A DNA stretch of 64,000 bases, from positions 434,001 through 498,000 of the forward strand of contig NZ_FOBB01000003.1 in NCBI RefSeq assembly GCF_900109685.1, in the 5' to 3' direction. Both the position numbers and the translations under genes were made by a program. Below the pieces are notes generated by a model. The model ran no database searches and had not been told where the DNA came from. It worked only from the letters and a program-made list of their open reading frames with translations. This DNA is from Chitinophaga rupis (GTDB lineage Bacteria; Bacteroidota; Bacteroidia; Chitinophagales; Chitinophagaceae). Of this stretch, positions 1 through 8,760 are shown in pieces. The first letter of the stretch is position 1. Each line of letters opens with the position of its first letter.

Positions 1-2
1 GA

Positions 3-1169
3 GCAGGTGATATCCTCACTTTTGTGAACGAGAAAGTAGTAGGCAACATGGAGCGCATCTATGTTTCTTATGAAAACCTGCACCGCGATATTAAACCGGG
101 CCAGAAGATCCTGCTGGACGATGGTAAGATCGAAACCATTGTAAGGGAAATTACGCCTGCCGGTGAGATCAAGGCAGAAGTAAGCCTGCCCGGTGTACTG
201 TCTTCCAAAAAAGGTTTTAACCTGCCGGATACCAAGGTAGCCCTGCCAGCTTTAACAGATAAAGACCTGGTAGACCTGGAATTTATCATTGACCATGAAT
301 GTGACTGGGTTGCCCTCTCCTTTGTGCGTGATGTAAAAGACCTTACCTACCTGCGCAGCAAGCTGAAAGCCCGCGATTCCAAGATCAAGATCATTTCTAA
401 AATAGAAAAGCCGGAAGCTATCGAGAATCTCAAAGAGATCATCTGGGAAAGCGATGGCGTAATGATTGCCCGCGGCGACCTGGGCGTGGAGCTGCCTGTA
501 GAGCAGATCCCTATGATCCAGAAAGATATTATCCGCAAATGTATCCACCGCGCTAAACCGGTGATCGTAGCTACCCAGATGATGGAGAGCATGATAGACC
601 GTACACGCCCCAACCGTAGTGAAATTACGGATGTGGCCAACGCTGTGCTGGAAGGCGCCGATGCAGTAATGCTGAGCGGCGAAACCGCTACCGGCCAGTT
701 CCCGGTACTGGTGATCCAGACCATGAAAAAGATCATTGCTGAGGTAGAGAAGGAAGATATCATTTACAACCGTAACCTGATCCCTCACCGCCATTCTGCC
801 ACCTTCCTGAGCGACGCCCTGTGCTACAACGCCTGTAAGATAGCAGAAGACCTGGATGCAGATGCCCTCATTGGTATGACGCAGAGCGGCTACACCGGCT
901 TTATGCTGAGCAGCTACCGCCCGCGCTCCCCGCTGTACATCTTCACCAAAGAAAGGTCACTGGTAAACCAGCTGAGCCTGAGCTGGGGTGTACGCGCCTT
1001 CTACTACGCAGAAGAGAACAGCCTGGATGATATTATCCAGGACCAGATCAACATTCTGAAGGAAAGAGGTTTCCTGTCAAAAGAAGATATTGTGGTGAAC
1101 ACCGGCAGCACCCCTGTAAAGGAGCACCTGCCCACCAACGTATTAAAGATCACCCGGGTGCAGGATTAA
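3..1169 (+). CDS. pyk: Pyruvate kinase, 3' part (5' end outside window)
   Basis: Pyruvate kinase makes pyruvate and ATP from phosphoenolpyruvate and ADP in the last step of glycolysis. The reading frame is open to the left edge, so the gene starts upstream; an in-frame GTG at 24 is internal, because the preceding codons (AGDILTF) continue the family pattern. Recognisable motifs are IARGDLGVELP and the active-site helix MLSGETATG, with substrate-domain residues KIISKIEKPEA. The C-terminal domain ends at NVLKITRVQD with no extra PEP-utiliser domain. A terminator follows directly. Confidence 0.96.
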   Translation, partial: AGDILTFVNEKVVGNMERIYVSYENLHRDIKPGQKILLDDGKIETIVREITPAGEIKAEVSLPGVLSSKKGFNLPDTKVALPALTDKDLVDLEFIIDHECDWVALSFVRDVKDLTYLRSKLKARDSKIKIISKIEKPEAIENLKEIIWESDGVMIARGDLGVELPVEQIPMIQKDIIRKCIHRAKPVIVATQMMESMIDRTRPNRSEITDVANAVLEGADAVMLSGETATGQFPVLVIQTMKKIIAEVEKEDIIYNRNLIPHRHSATFLSDALCYNACKIAEDLDADALIGMTQSGYTGFMLSSYRPRSPLYIFTKERSLVNQLSLSWGVRAFYYAEENSLDDIIQDQINILKERGFLSKEDIVVNTGSTPVKEHLPTNVLKITRVQD

Positions 1170-1197
1170 GCGCCCTGTTAAATAGAACATTCAGAAG

Positions 1198-1228
1198 GAG
1201 GAACGGCGAAGGCTGTTCCTCTTTTTTT
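1198..1228 (+). terminator. Rho-independent terminator of pyk
   Basis: A 7-bp perfect stem GAGGAAC / GTTCCTC with a 10-nt loop is followed by seven T residues. It begins about 28 bp after the pyk stop codon. Confidence 0.85.
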
Positions 1229-1394
1229 ATGCATAAAAAATTTCCCCTATCATTAACCAAATATTAACCATATTTCTATCATAAAGCTTCAACTTTGATA
1301 GGCAAATTATAAACTCGAGAGCACACCTGAATAAGCTCTCGTTAACCTAAAAGGAACCACTAAGTTTTTTCACCAAAACAATCTTTGACAGACC

Positions 1395-2399
1395 ATGCTG
1401 TTTCCGAAAAAAAAGGAAAACGGCCATATTACCTTGATAAAGGGTATGCCTGCCGGTTTTGAAAACTACAACATTAAAGGAGCCAAAAAATTCTATTACC
1501 TGGAAGAACATCACATCACCTGCTCCCAATATATGAAGGTGCAGGGTTTTGCGGTATGGCAGCATATTGTAGATGTTGCACAGGAAGAGGAAATAAGCCC
1601 TACTGCCCTGCATTCCGGGTTAAGGCTGAATTTCACTTTAGGCGAGATAGACGCGCAGGCCTTACTGAACGTACATGAAAGAGTAGGGTTGAAATCCGGC
1701 CGGGCCGATCTGTTCTACGTGACCAAGGGTAAACATGATGCAACACTGCCAGCTGGCAAACACATTTTCTTTCACCTGGATATTGCCGGTTCCCTGCTGT
1801 CATCTTTAAAGAACGATGCCCGGTTCAAGCCCTTAATGATGATATTTGATGCGGCCCTGCAAAGAGAAAAAGGCCATATCAATCCCGTGTCCATACCGGT
1901 AGATCTGTACTCCCACACTTTAATCCTGGATATCCGGCTGCACCATTATGAAGGTTGGGTAGCAAAGGTGTATATAAGGAACAAGGCATGGACATTATTG
2001 CAACATTTTGCTGCTCATCTGGCAAACCTGAATGAAATCGAGCAGCCGGAATTAACGCCAGCCAATATCAACCAGGCCGACGCTATCAAAGCCTATCTGA
2101 AGCTGCACCTGAAAGCTCCCTTTTCCCTGAAGGCCCTGGCAACGGCATTGGATATACGGGATATTAACCTGGCAGCACAACAATTTAAACAGCTGCATGA
2201 TATTTCCATTCAGGAATTCCTGCACTATTACCGCATGGAGAAGGCCTTTGAACGCCTGGCCGGATCCGGTTTTGATCTGGCGTTCATTGCCGCCGAATAC
2301 GGCTTCAAAAACGTTGCTGCCTTTTCCCGGGCTTTTGAACAATACTTTGCCTGTTCTCCGCTTGCCCTCATAAAAGCCCGTAAGGGTCCCCGCTCATAG
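1395..2399 (+). CDS. AraC-family transcriptional regulator
   Basis: A 334-aa probable DNA-binding regulator. The last ~100 residues (about 235-330) fit an AraC/XylS double helix-turn-helix: an alpha-helical first HTH (FSLKALATALDI) and a second HTH with the typical FDLAFIAAEYGFKNVAAFSRAF pattern split over residues ~290-312. The N-terminal ~220 residues would be a sensor domain; no ligand can be named. It is transcribed alone, between terminated pyk and the aldehyde dehydrogenase, which begins 62 bp downstream and could be a target or co-transcribed partner (inference). Confidence 0.85.
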   Translation: MLFPKKKENGHITLIKGMPAGFENYNIKGAKKFYYLEEHHITCSQYMKVQGFAVWQHIVDVAQEEEISPTALHSGLRLNFTLGEIDAQALLNVHERVGLKSGRADLFYVTKGKHDATLPAGKHIFFHLDIAGSLLSSLKNDARFKPLMMIFDAALQREKGHINPVSIPVDLYSHTLILDIRLHHYEGWVAKVYIRNKAWTLLQHFAAHLANLNEIEQPELTPANINQADAIKAYLKLHLKAPFSLKALATALDIRDINLAAQQFKQLHDISIQEFLHYYRMEKAFERLAGSGFDLAFIAAEYGFKNVAAFSRAFEQYFACSPLALIKARKGPRS

Positions 2400-2461
2400 C
2401 CTTGTCTGCCATTTCCAGGAACAGTACATAACCCTTACTTTTGAAGCCTAAACCTTTTCAT

Positions 2462-3820
2462 ATGGGTAACTTCAAAAGCGTGTACCCGTACACGCAGGAA
2501 ACCATAGCTGAGTATGCAGCGCATACCAATGAGCAAATAGAAGGACTGTTAGCCAAAGGCCATACCACTTACCGCCAGCTGGGGCAAATACCGTTACAGC
2601 AACGCTGCGACTGGATGCTGAAAGCCGCAGCCCTGCTGAAAGAGCAGGTAACGGAGCACGCTACCATTATTACCCGGGAAATGGGTAAAACACTGAAAGA
2701 AGCCAAAGCAGAAGTATTAAAATGTGCCGCCAGCGCAGAATATTATGCGCAGAATATTGCAGCCATGCTGCAGCCCAAACCCCTTAATTCCGACGCCAGC
2801 AAAAGTTACGCGCTATACCAGCCCAAAGGCATTATACTGGCTATAATGCCCTGGAATTTCCCTTACTGGCAGGTGTTCCGCTTTGCCCTTCCCAACCTGC
2901 TGGCAGGTAATACCGGGCTGCTGAAACATGCCAGCAATGTAAGCGGCTGTGCGTTGGCCATTGAAAAGCTGTTCCTGCAGGCCGGTTTTCCGGAAGGGGC
3001 CTTCCAGGCCGTACTGGTAAATTCCAAAGACATTGAGCCTATTATAGCCGACGACCGTGTACAGGGCGTAACCCTTACCGGCAGCACACCGGCCGGTATG
3101 AGCGTAGCGCAGCTGGCCGGCAAATACATTAAAAAGAGTGTATTGGAATTAGGTGGCAGCGATCCCTTTGTGGTGCTGAAAGATGCCGACCTGGAAGCCG
3201 CTGCCGCCGTGGCGGTAAAGGCGCGCATGCAAAACGCCGGCCAGTCATGCATTGCAGCCAAACGCTGGATAGTGGAAAGCACTGTTGCAGAAGAATTTAC
3301 GCATAAGGTAACCGGCATTTTGCAAAAAATGCAGCAGGGCGATCCCTTTGCGGAAAGCACGGAAATGGGGCCTATGGCCCGCCCCGACCTGGCAGAGGGC
3401 CTGGCCAAACAATTACAGCAAACCATACAGCAGGGCGGTAAGCTGCTCACCGGAGGGCAGTATGAGGGCTGTAACTTTGCCCCTACCCTGCTCACCAACG
3501 TGCAGGCTCATATGACGGCTTTTGAGGAAGAAACCTTTGGCCCGCTGGCGGCCATTATTATTGCCAAAGATGAGCAGCAGGCTATTACCCTGGCCAACCA
3601 CCCCACTTTTGGCTTAGGGGCTGCCTTGTGGAGCAAAGACCTGGAAAAGGCTGCCCGCCTGGCCACACAAATAGAAAGCGGTAACGTGTACATAAACGAT
3701 ATGGTGCATTCCGATGCCCGCCTGCCTTTTGGCGGTATTAAACAATCCGGTTACGGGCGGGAGCTGGCTGCGGAAGGCACACACGAATTCCTGAATATTA
3801 AAACAGTGTACATCAAATAG
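2462..3820 (+). CDS. NAD(P)-dependent aldehyde dehydrogenase, succinate-semialdehyde dehydrogenase-like
   Basis: An aldehyde dehydrogenase superfamily enzyme of 452 aa, oxidising an aldehyde to the acid with NAD(P)+. The catalytic cysteine is in GQSCIAAKR (about C263), the general base in LELGG (about E229), and the Rossmann motif is GSTPAG. The length of ~450 aa and the PWNFPYWQVFRF motif are typical of the short GabD/Sad subgroup acting on succinate semialdehyde. An upstream in-frame TTG at 2441 would add seven residues; the ATG at 2462 is preferred. The exact substrate is inferred. Confidence 0.9.
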   Translation: MGNFKSVYPYTQETIAEYAAHTNEQIEGLLAKGHTTYRQLGQIPLQQRCDWMLKAAALLKEQVTEHATIITREMGKTLKEAKAEVLKCAASAEYYAQNIAAMLQPKPLNSDASKSYALYQPKGIILAIMPWNFPYWQVFRFALPNLLAGNTGLLKHASNVSGCALAIEKLFLQAGFPEGAFQAVLVNSKDIEPIIADDRVQGVTLTGSTPAGMSVAQLAGKYIKKSVLELGGSDPFVVLKDADLEAAAAVAVKARMQNAGQSCIAAKRWIVESTVAEEFTHKVTGILQKMQQGDPFAESTEMGPMARPDLAEGLAKQLQQTIQQGGKLLTGGQYEGCNFAPTLLTNVQAHMTAFEEETFGPLAAIIIAKDEQQAITLANHPTFGLGAALWSKDLEKAARLATQIESGNVYINDMVHSDARLPFGGIKQSGYGRELAAEGTHEFLNIKTVYIK

Positions 3821-3835
3821 CACAGCGCAGGTTAA

Positions 3836-3880
3836 ATGATAGCCGGAACGGGTAGCAGCCTTTTCCGGCTATCATTTTTA
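3836..3880 (+). terminator. Terminator after the aldehyde dehydrogenase
   Basis: Perfect 13-bp inverted repeat ATGATAGCCGGAA / TTCCGGCTATCAT followed by TTTTTA, starting 15 bp after the stop codon. Confidence 0.85.
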
Positions 3881-3959
3881 CAATAGGATATATGCCCCAA
3901 GTAGTCTAACTTCATCCCCTCATTTTAATTAAGCAACCCAGGCTGCTTCCCAATTAACT

Positions 3960-4910
3960 ATGAAACAACAGACTAAACCAACGCGTTATTCGCCTTACAT
4001 CACCATCAGCAGGGAAGAATGGGCCCGGCAAAGAGATGATGCCGCCTTAGTGTTTGAGAATGATATTTCTAAACTACAGGGCCTCAATGAGCCACTTACA
4101 TCAGAAGAGGTGCTGGCCATATACTTACCGCTGGCCCGCTTGTTAAACCTGCATGTAACCGCCGCGCAACAGCTGCATGCCACTACCAGCAGGTTCCTGA
4201 ATAATCATACACATAAAGTACCTTACATTATTGGCATTGCGGGCAGCGTAGCGGTAGGTAAAAGCACCACTGCGCGCGTGTTGCAGCGCTTACTGTCTGC
4301 CTTCCCTAACCATACCCGGGTAGACCTGGTGACTACCGATGGCTTCCTGTATCCCAACCGGGTGCTGGAACAAAAAGGACTCATGAACCGTAAAGGTTTC
4401 CCGGAGAGTTATGACATCCGCAAGCTGATACAGTTCCTGGCCAATGTAAAATCAGGCATGGAAAAAGTAAGCGCGCCTATTTACTCGCACCTGGAATATG
4501 ATATCATTACAGAAGAACAACAGCAGATAGAATCACCGGATATTGTGATAGTAGAAGGCATTAACGTATTACAGGTAAGGAACCGTGAGCAGCGGGAGCC
4601 AGCTGTATTCGTATCTGACTTTTTCGACTTCTCCATTTATGTGCATGCAGCAGAAAAAGATCTGCGCGAGTGGTACATTGCCCGCTTTGAATCACTGCGC
4701 AGCACTGCTTTCCAGGACCCTCACTCCTACTTTCACCGCTATGCACATTTATCTGACAAAGAAACGGTGGAGATGGCTACGCATATCTGGAATGAGATCA
4801 ACAAACCCAACCTGGAACAAAATATTGAACCTACCCGTTACCGCGCCAGCCTTATTTTAGAAAAAGGCAGCCACCATTTTGTACAGTCCATACAGCTGCG
4901 TAAAACATAA
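3960..4910 (+). CDS. coaA: Type I pantothenate kinase
   Basis: Pantothenate kinase phosphorylates pantothenate with ATP, the first and usually controlling step of coenzyme A synthesis in the cytoplasm. The protein is 316 aa, as in E. coli CoaA, with the P-loop GSVAVGKST at about residues 95-103, [12 protein letters not shown], and the family signature KRGFPESYD seen here as [19 protein letters not shown] is the Walker-B-like region. The first methionine matches family length. It is monocistronic, ending in a strong terminator. Confidence 0.96.
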   Translation: MKQQTKPTRYSPYITISREEWARQRDDAALVFENDISKLQGLNEPLTSEEVLAIYLPLARLLNLHVTAAQQLHATTSRFLNNHTHKVPYIIGIAGSVAVGKSTTARVLQRLLSAFPNHTRVDLVTTDGFLYPNRVLEQKGLMNRKGFPESYDIRKLIQFLANVKSGMEKVSAPIYSHLEYDIITEEQQQIESPDIVIVEGINVLQVRNREQREPAVFVSDFFDFSIYVHAAEKDLREWYIARFESLRSTAFQDPHSYFHRYAHLSDKETVEMATHIWNEINKPNLEQNIEPTRYRASLILEKGSHHFVQSIQLRKT

Positions 4911-4935
4911 ACGGAGAAATGACCTTTCTAAAAGA

Positions 4936-4984
4936 ATGTAAAAGTGGAATGCAGTCTCTTATCCGATGCATTCCACTTTTACAT
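4936..4984 (+). terminator. Long hairpin terminator after coaA
   Basis: A perfect 18-bp inverted repeat (4936-4953 with 4967-4984) around a 13-nt loop. It is A-rich on the left and T-rich on the right, so it could stop transcription from both strands. It abuts the 53-bp tandem repeat array. Confidence 0.75.
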
Positions 4985-4990
4985 TTATCT

Positions 4991-5199
4991 CGTTCATAAA
5001 GTCTTTTCAATGGTCTCTATGAACCTCCTTCGTCGGTTTATCCCGTTCATAAAGTCTTTTCAATGGTCTCTATGAACCTCCTTTGTCGGTTTATCTCGTT
5101 CATAAAGTCTTTTAAATGGTCTCTATGAACCTCCTTTGTCGGTTTATCCCGTTCATAAAGTCTTTTAAATGGTCTCTATGAACCTTCCCCGCCGGTTTA
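4991..5199 (+). repeat. Four 53-bp tandem repeats, each able to fold into a hairpin
   Basis: The copies begin at 4991, 5044, 5097 and 5150, an exact 53-bp period, and differ at only a few bases (for example CTTTTCAAT in copies 1-2 and CTTTTAAAT in copies 3-4; the last copy has CTTCCCCGCC). Each carries the inverted arms GTTCATA and TATGAAC about 19 bp apart. There are no spacers between copies, so it is not a CRISPR array. The 462-bp gap 4911-5372 contains this array, the coaA terminator and the tssD1 terminator, with no convincing gene. Confidence 0.9.
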
Positions 5200-5317
5200 G
5201 CATTTACATTTATGATTTTACATCCTTTTTTGCTAGCCACTTATTTACGTATAACCATCGCAGTTATACTACTACTATTAGCTACGTACAAACACTTACA
5301 CGGGTTTGCACAATAAA

Positions 5318-5347
5318 AAAAGGCCCCGGTTTGCACCGGAACCTTTT
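5318..5347 (-). terminator. Terminator of the tssD1 block
   Basis: On the minus strand, AAAAGG-tt-CCGGT / ACCGG-gg-CCTTTTTTT forms a hairpin with a T tract about 25 bp past the tssD1 stop. Confidence 0.75.
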
Positions 5348-5372
5348 CCACTATTCATAATAGCTTAGGGGA

Positions 5373-5762
5373 TTATCCAACCCACTGATTGATGTGAGAA
5401 CCATTGCCGGAAGACAGTTCGCGGGCAGAAATGGTAAACGTGATCGTCATAGGGTTCGGATTGTCCGAATCAAAGTTTTCTTCAAACTTAACCAGGTAGC
5501 CTTCTTTAAAGGTTACAGTTTTCAGCTTGGAGTCGGAATCTCTTTTGTAAAAAGTGATGGAGCCATCTTTGCGTTCAAAGTTGTTCACCATCCACTCAAA
5601 GAGATCAGTTTCACCTGTTGATTCTACGGTCAAACGGATGCGGCCTCCGCGTGTAATGGCGGATGGGCGGCCGGTAGCATCAACTTCTTGATTGAGGTCG
5701 TAGCTGCAATGTTTTACAACATACTTTTTGCCAGCTACTTCAAATTCGGATTTGAAAGACAT
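5373..5762 (-). CDS. tssD: T6SS tube protein TssD (Hcp), copy 1
   Basis: An Hcp-family protein (129 aa) whose hexameric rings stack to form the inner tube ejected by T6SS. It has the Bacteroidota TssD pattern: MSFKSEF start, a ~RLTVES strand, TDLFEWMVN, GSITFYKRD and a closing TITFTISARE strand. No signal peptide, as expected for a tube subunit. It is the last gene of the minus-strand block behind tssO (180 bp gap) and has its own candidate promoter and terminator, which would allow the high expression a tube protein needs. A diverged paralogue is at 21119. Confidence 0.93.
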   Translation of the reverse strand: MSFKSEFEVAGKKYVVKHCSYDLNQEVDATGRPSAITRGGRIRLTVESTGETDLFEWMVNNFERKDGSITFYKRDSDSKLKTVTFKEGYLVKFEENFDSDNPNPMTITFTISARELSSGNGSHINQWVG

Positions 5763-5830
5763 GGGTTAAATGTTTAAGGTTACCAAATAATTAAAAATAC
5801 CTAAGAAGAAAAAAGTAATTATATAAGCCT

Positions 5831-5861
5831 CAAAAGTAAAAGATAATCATTAAGTAGCCAA
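5831..5861 (-). promoter_or_regulatory. Candidate Bacteroidota promoter for tssD1
   Basis: On the minus strand, TTG (5861-5859) lies 20 bp upstream of TACTTTTG (5838-5831), matching the Bacteroidota -33 TTG / -7 TAnnTTTG pattern. It would give an untranslated leader of roughly 60 nt before the tssD1 ATG. Seen by pattern only. Confidence 0.4.
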
Positions 5862-5942
5862 GCATTGTTATAACGTAAATGGAGATTTAACACATGTGGG
5901 TTTTATTAATTCGTTTTTATTTCAATATGTTTTTAGGGTAGA

Positions 5943-6464
5943 TTAACGCCCCGGAGTGCTTGCTGACAGGCGTTTGTAGTACTCCAGCTGATTATCGGAA
6001 CGGTCTAATTGTGTGCTCAGATCCTGTACTTTTTCCTTTAATTCTGCAATGGTGCGCTGTGCATCCTGCAGGCCGCGCAGCTGCTGCTTACTTTCCTGTA
6101 ATGCTAAGCCTATCTGCACAAAATTATCATACAGGCTGTAATGAGTTACTACATCTTTGGGAATGGCATTGTGCATGTTGGAAAGGTTCTTTACAATCTC
6201 CTGCTCCACGTAAATAGCATTCTGGTTGGGTGCATTTACAGAATCCAGGTTGGCTCTTATCTTCTCCTGGTTCTGCACAAAATCGGCCTGAAAAGCTTGT
6301 TCCTTGCGGTATGCGCTGATCTCTTTACGCAGCTCCGCATTCTCCCTTACCGGTACCTGGAAGTTGAAAAAAACTGCTACAACAAAAAGCCCTACTGTTA
6401 CTACAAAAAATAGCAGGAACCATAAAAAGGCCGTTGTTCTTTCCTGTTTGTTTAATACTTGCAT
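5943..6464 (-). CDS. tssO: T6SSiii membrane-complex protein TssO
   Basis: A 173-aa protein with a short cytoplasmic N-terminus, one membrane helix at about residues 11-33 (rich in F, L, V), and a long helical periplasmic region; residues ~120-165 have heptad-like spacing (LRGLQDAQRTIAELKEKV), a likely coiled coil. This layout fits TssO, part of the TssNOPQR envelope complex that replaces TssJLM in T6SSiii. Its place between tssK and tssD supports this. The name rests on layout and neighbours more than on residues. Confidence 0.75.
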   Translation of the reverse strand: MQVLNKQERTTAFLWFLLFFVVTVGLFVVAVFFNFQVPVRENAELRKEISAYRKEQAFQADFVQNQEKIRANLDSVNAPNQNAIYVEQEIVKNLSNMHNAIPKDVVTHYSLYDNFVQIGLALQESKQQLRGLQDAQRTIAELKEKVQDLSTQLDRSDNQLEYYKRLSASTPGR

Positions 6465-6543
6465 ACGATATTTATTTTTTGGAGTTAGCGAATAGCTCTG
6501 CAGCTATGCCAACAGTAAGTTGAATGATCTGATAGTTATTTCA

Positions 6544-7719
6544 TCAATCTGTAAAGAACCAGCGTTTGGTTTTATGCTTACGCAGGTATTCGCTGTCTTC
6601 CGGTGATTCTTCTTTTACAAAGATGCCGCTGTCCTGCTTGCGGCCAATATAATCCAGCCGGCTTAAGCTATCAAACAGCTTATTCACTGCACGTACAAAG
6701 GGTATCATAGGCTGCAGGCATTCCCTTACATCCATATGTTTATAGCGGATGTTGGCGCAGTTGATCATCAGTGTTTCCAGCTCGCCCTGCCGCAGCTCAC
6801 ACCACTCGCTTAAATAGTTCAGCAGCTCTTCCTTACCAGCGCTGGCCCGCTGGTCAATGGCATTCTTCATGGTGCGTGCTAAACCGGCTACCACTTCCAG
6901 CATTTCAGCAGGCGTTTGGTATAAGCCTAACCAGCGGAACTGGGTAATGCGTGTGCTTAAGTACTGCACCATTTTCTCAGTAATGTATAACACTACCTGC
7001 GCCAGGTCATTATCCTGTTTGCGGGAATATATTTTCTGTACAATGTGCACACCGTATAACTCCATTTGTCCCAGGAACTGATCCAGCTCCTGGTGCAGGT
7101 CTGCCAGGGCAGGGTGCGCAGCTACAATAGCGCAGGGTGGTATATAATCATCATCCAGCTGCGGACGTGTATCCTTTACCGTTATTTTTCCCAGGATCAT
7201 CTGGTAGCTTCCCAGCTGGCCTTGCGGCAGCTGCGATGCCGGTATTACATACAGGTTATACTCCGGCGTGGCATAAGGCAGCCGCGGCGGATCTTCCTGC
7301 AGCAGCGGTTCTCCGCTGGGCTGCCGGTCAAACGGGTTTACCTGTATTAAAATATAAAAAGTGCTTTCAGCATGGGAAGGATCCCATTTATATTCTGCTT
7401 CCGGAAAAGTAGTGGAATATTTCAGGGAATGTACCGTGTGCTCCGGTATCTCAATACGGCCGCCACCCGGCGTTACTGCCCGGCACTCTGTTAGCTTCAC
7501 GCGCCACAGCTGCTGGTTATCGATCACAAACCAGCAACGTAACGATTCCTTTTGTTCCGCTTTAGGCTGTAACAGGCCATAGTTCTGCGCATGCAGCCCT
7601 ACGGTAATTGCATCCCGCAGCTGGTCCAGCATTGCATTCTCTGTATCAATGAAGTGCTGCTTCTTGATCTTCATCCCATCCACCCAGTTAACGGGGAAAT
7701 ATTTCAACGGCTCCGCCAT
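6544..7719 (-). CDS. tssK: T6SS baseplate protein TssK
   Basis: TssK trimers join the T6SS baseplate to the membrane complex. The N-terminus (YFPVNWVDGMKIKKQHFID) matches the TssK opening motif in which W-x-E/D-GM is followed by a QHF element. Its 391 aa is slightly shorter than proteobacterial TssK (~440 aa), as is usual in T6SSiii. It has no signal peptide or membrane helix. It follows tssN with a 46-bp gap and precedes tssO by 79 bp, so one transcript is likely. Confidence 0.88.
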   Translation of the reverse strand: MAEPLKYFPVNWVDGMKIKKQHFIDTENAMLDQLRDAITVGLHAQNYGLLQPKAEQKESLRCWFVIDNQQLWRVKLTECRAVTPGGGRIEIPEHTVHSLKYSTTFPEAEYKWDPSHAESTFYILIQVNPFDRQPSGEPLLQEDPPRLPYATPEYNLYVIPASQLPQGQLGSYQMILGKITVKDTRPQLDDDYIPPCAIVAAHPALADLHQELDQFLGQMELYGVHIVQKIYSRKQDNDLAQVVLYITEKMVQYLSTRITQFRWLGLYQTPAEMLEVVAGLARTMKNAIDQRASAGKEELLNYLSEWCELRQGELETLMINCANIRYKHMDVRECLQPMIPFVRAVNKLFDSLSRLDYIGRKQDSGIFVKEESPEDSEYLRKHKTKRWFFTD

Positions 7720-7765
7720 AATTGTATGTTTAAATTGTAAGGAGTGATGGTGGTTGCACCAACCC

Positions 7766-8620
7766 TCACGATAATACTACTCTGTTGCAAATGATCACGC
7801 TGTTTTCCTGGATGCCGTTCATAAATACCGGCTTATCAGGATCTAATGTTCTGGTGCCAACAAAAAAACGGGGTTTGCGGTGAAACACCCAGCCGTAGGG
7901 CTGTCCGTTCGTATCCAGGAAATCGATCGGCGTATTGGGATAACGGTCGTTGTAATCATTCAGGAAATGATAGAACAGGTCGCCCAGGTCCATCTTAATA
8001 GGCGTTCGGGCGCGGAAATAAATACGGCTGTTGTCATTCACCTTTTTCTCCAGCTCAAATCCTATCACGATCAGGTCGCGCATTTCATCCTCATTCACCT
8101 GCGGTGCTTCCTTGTATAAAGGATATTGCCACCATTTATGTACCTTGGCCGGTATGGTCATCATCTTCTCAAAGGTTTTGTACACAAAGGTGGGCAATAC
8201 AAAAGAGAACATAGCGGTAAGCATGGGGTAATACAGGAAAGTGCCTTTTGACATCCAGTAATGTACCAGCACGGATAAGGCGCCCCCGAACAACCAGATA
8301 GCTACGATAAAGGCCAGCTCTGATCCCAGTGTTTTTTCATTGGCCCAGAAACGGGTATACATAAAATGGCAATGTACCACGCCTAATCCCATGAACCATA
8401 CGGAGGAGAAAATGTACTGGCTCATCAGGTTCTGGTTAGTGAACAGGTAAGGCAGGGAGGCCACCACTCCAAACACCAGCGTCATATAAAACAGGTACCA
8501 TAACGCTTTCTTCTTATACAGGGCAAAATTCTTGATAAAACGGCTTAGCATGGCAACGGTTAGCCCGCCAATGGCTAATACTGCCGCTACTACCAGGTAT
8601 ATCTTAGCTTTTAATAACAT
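7766..8620 (-). CDS. tssN: T6SSiii membrane protein TssN
   Basis: A 284-aa polytopic protein. The N-terminal half has about five hydrophobic helices (near residues 4-27, 38-60, 68-88, 103-123, 129-150), and the C-terminal ~120 residues are soluble (ELEKKVNDNSRIYFRARTP...), probably cytoplasmic. This fits TssN, the inner-membrane anchor specific to T6SSiii. It lies between tssG and tssK on the same strand. Confidence 0.82.
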   Translation of the reverse strand: MLLKAKIYLVVAAVLAIGGLTVAMLSRFIKNFALYKKKALWYLFYMTLVFGVVASLPYLFTNQNLMSQYIFSSVWFMGLGVVHCHFMYTRFWANEKTLGSELAFIVAIWLFGGALSVLVHYWMSKGTFLYYPMLTAMFSFVLPTFVYKTFEKMMTIPAKVHKWWQYPLYKEAPQVNEDEMRDLIVIGFELEKKVNDNSRIYFRARTPIKMDLGDLFYHFLNDYNDRYPNTPIDFLDTNGQPYGWVFHRKPRFFVGTRTLDPDKPVFMNGIQENSVIICNRVVLS

Positions 8621-8635
8621 ACCAATGAATGTTTA

Positions 8636-8757
8636 AATACGCAGAATGCTAAATGCTTAACGCAGAATGCTGATTATGTTTTGCTCCAAGCATTCCGTTT
8701 TGGGTCTCAGCGTTAAGCATCCGGCGTTTCGCGTTTAGCTTTTAGTGTTTCGGTTCA
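8636..8757. repeat. Intergenic word repeat 'GCAGAATGCTAAATGC'
   Basis: The tssG-tssN gap holds repeated words (ACGCAGAATGC at two places, AAATGCTTAACGC) and inverted versions (GCGTTAAGCATCC, AGCATTCC, GCGTTTAGC). It could fold into an imperfect structure inside the tssG-tssN transcript. Confidence 0.6.
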
Positions 8758-8760
8758 AAT

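Noticed and set aside
4991..5199. CRISPR array
   Set aside because: The 53-bp units are contiguous with no variable spacers, and no cas gene is present.
5169..5360. 63-aa plus-strand gene MVSMNLPRRF
   Set aside because: It starts inside the tandem repeat and runs through the tssD1 terminator, with no protein pattern.
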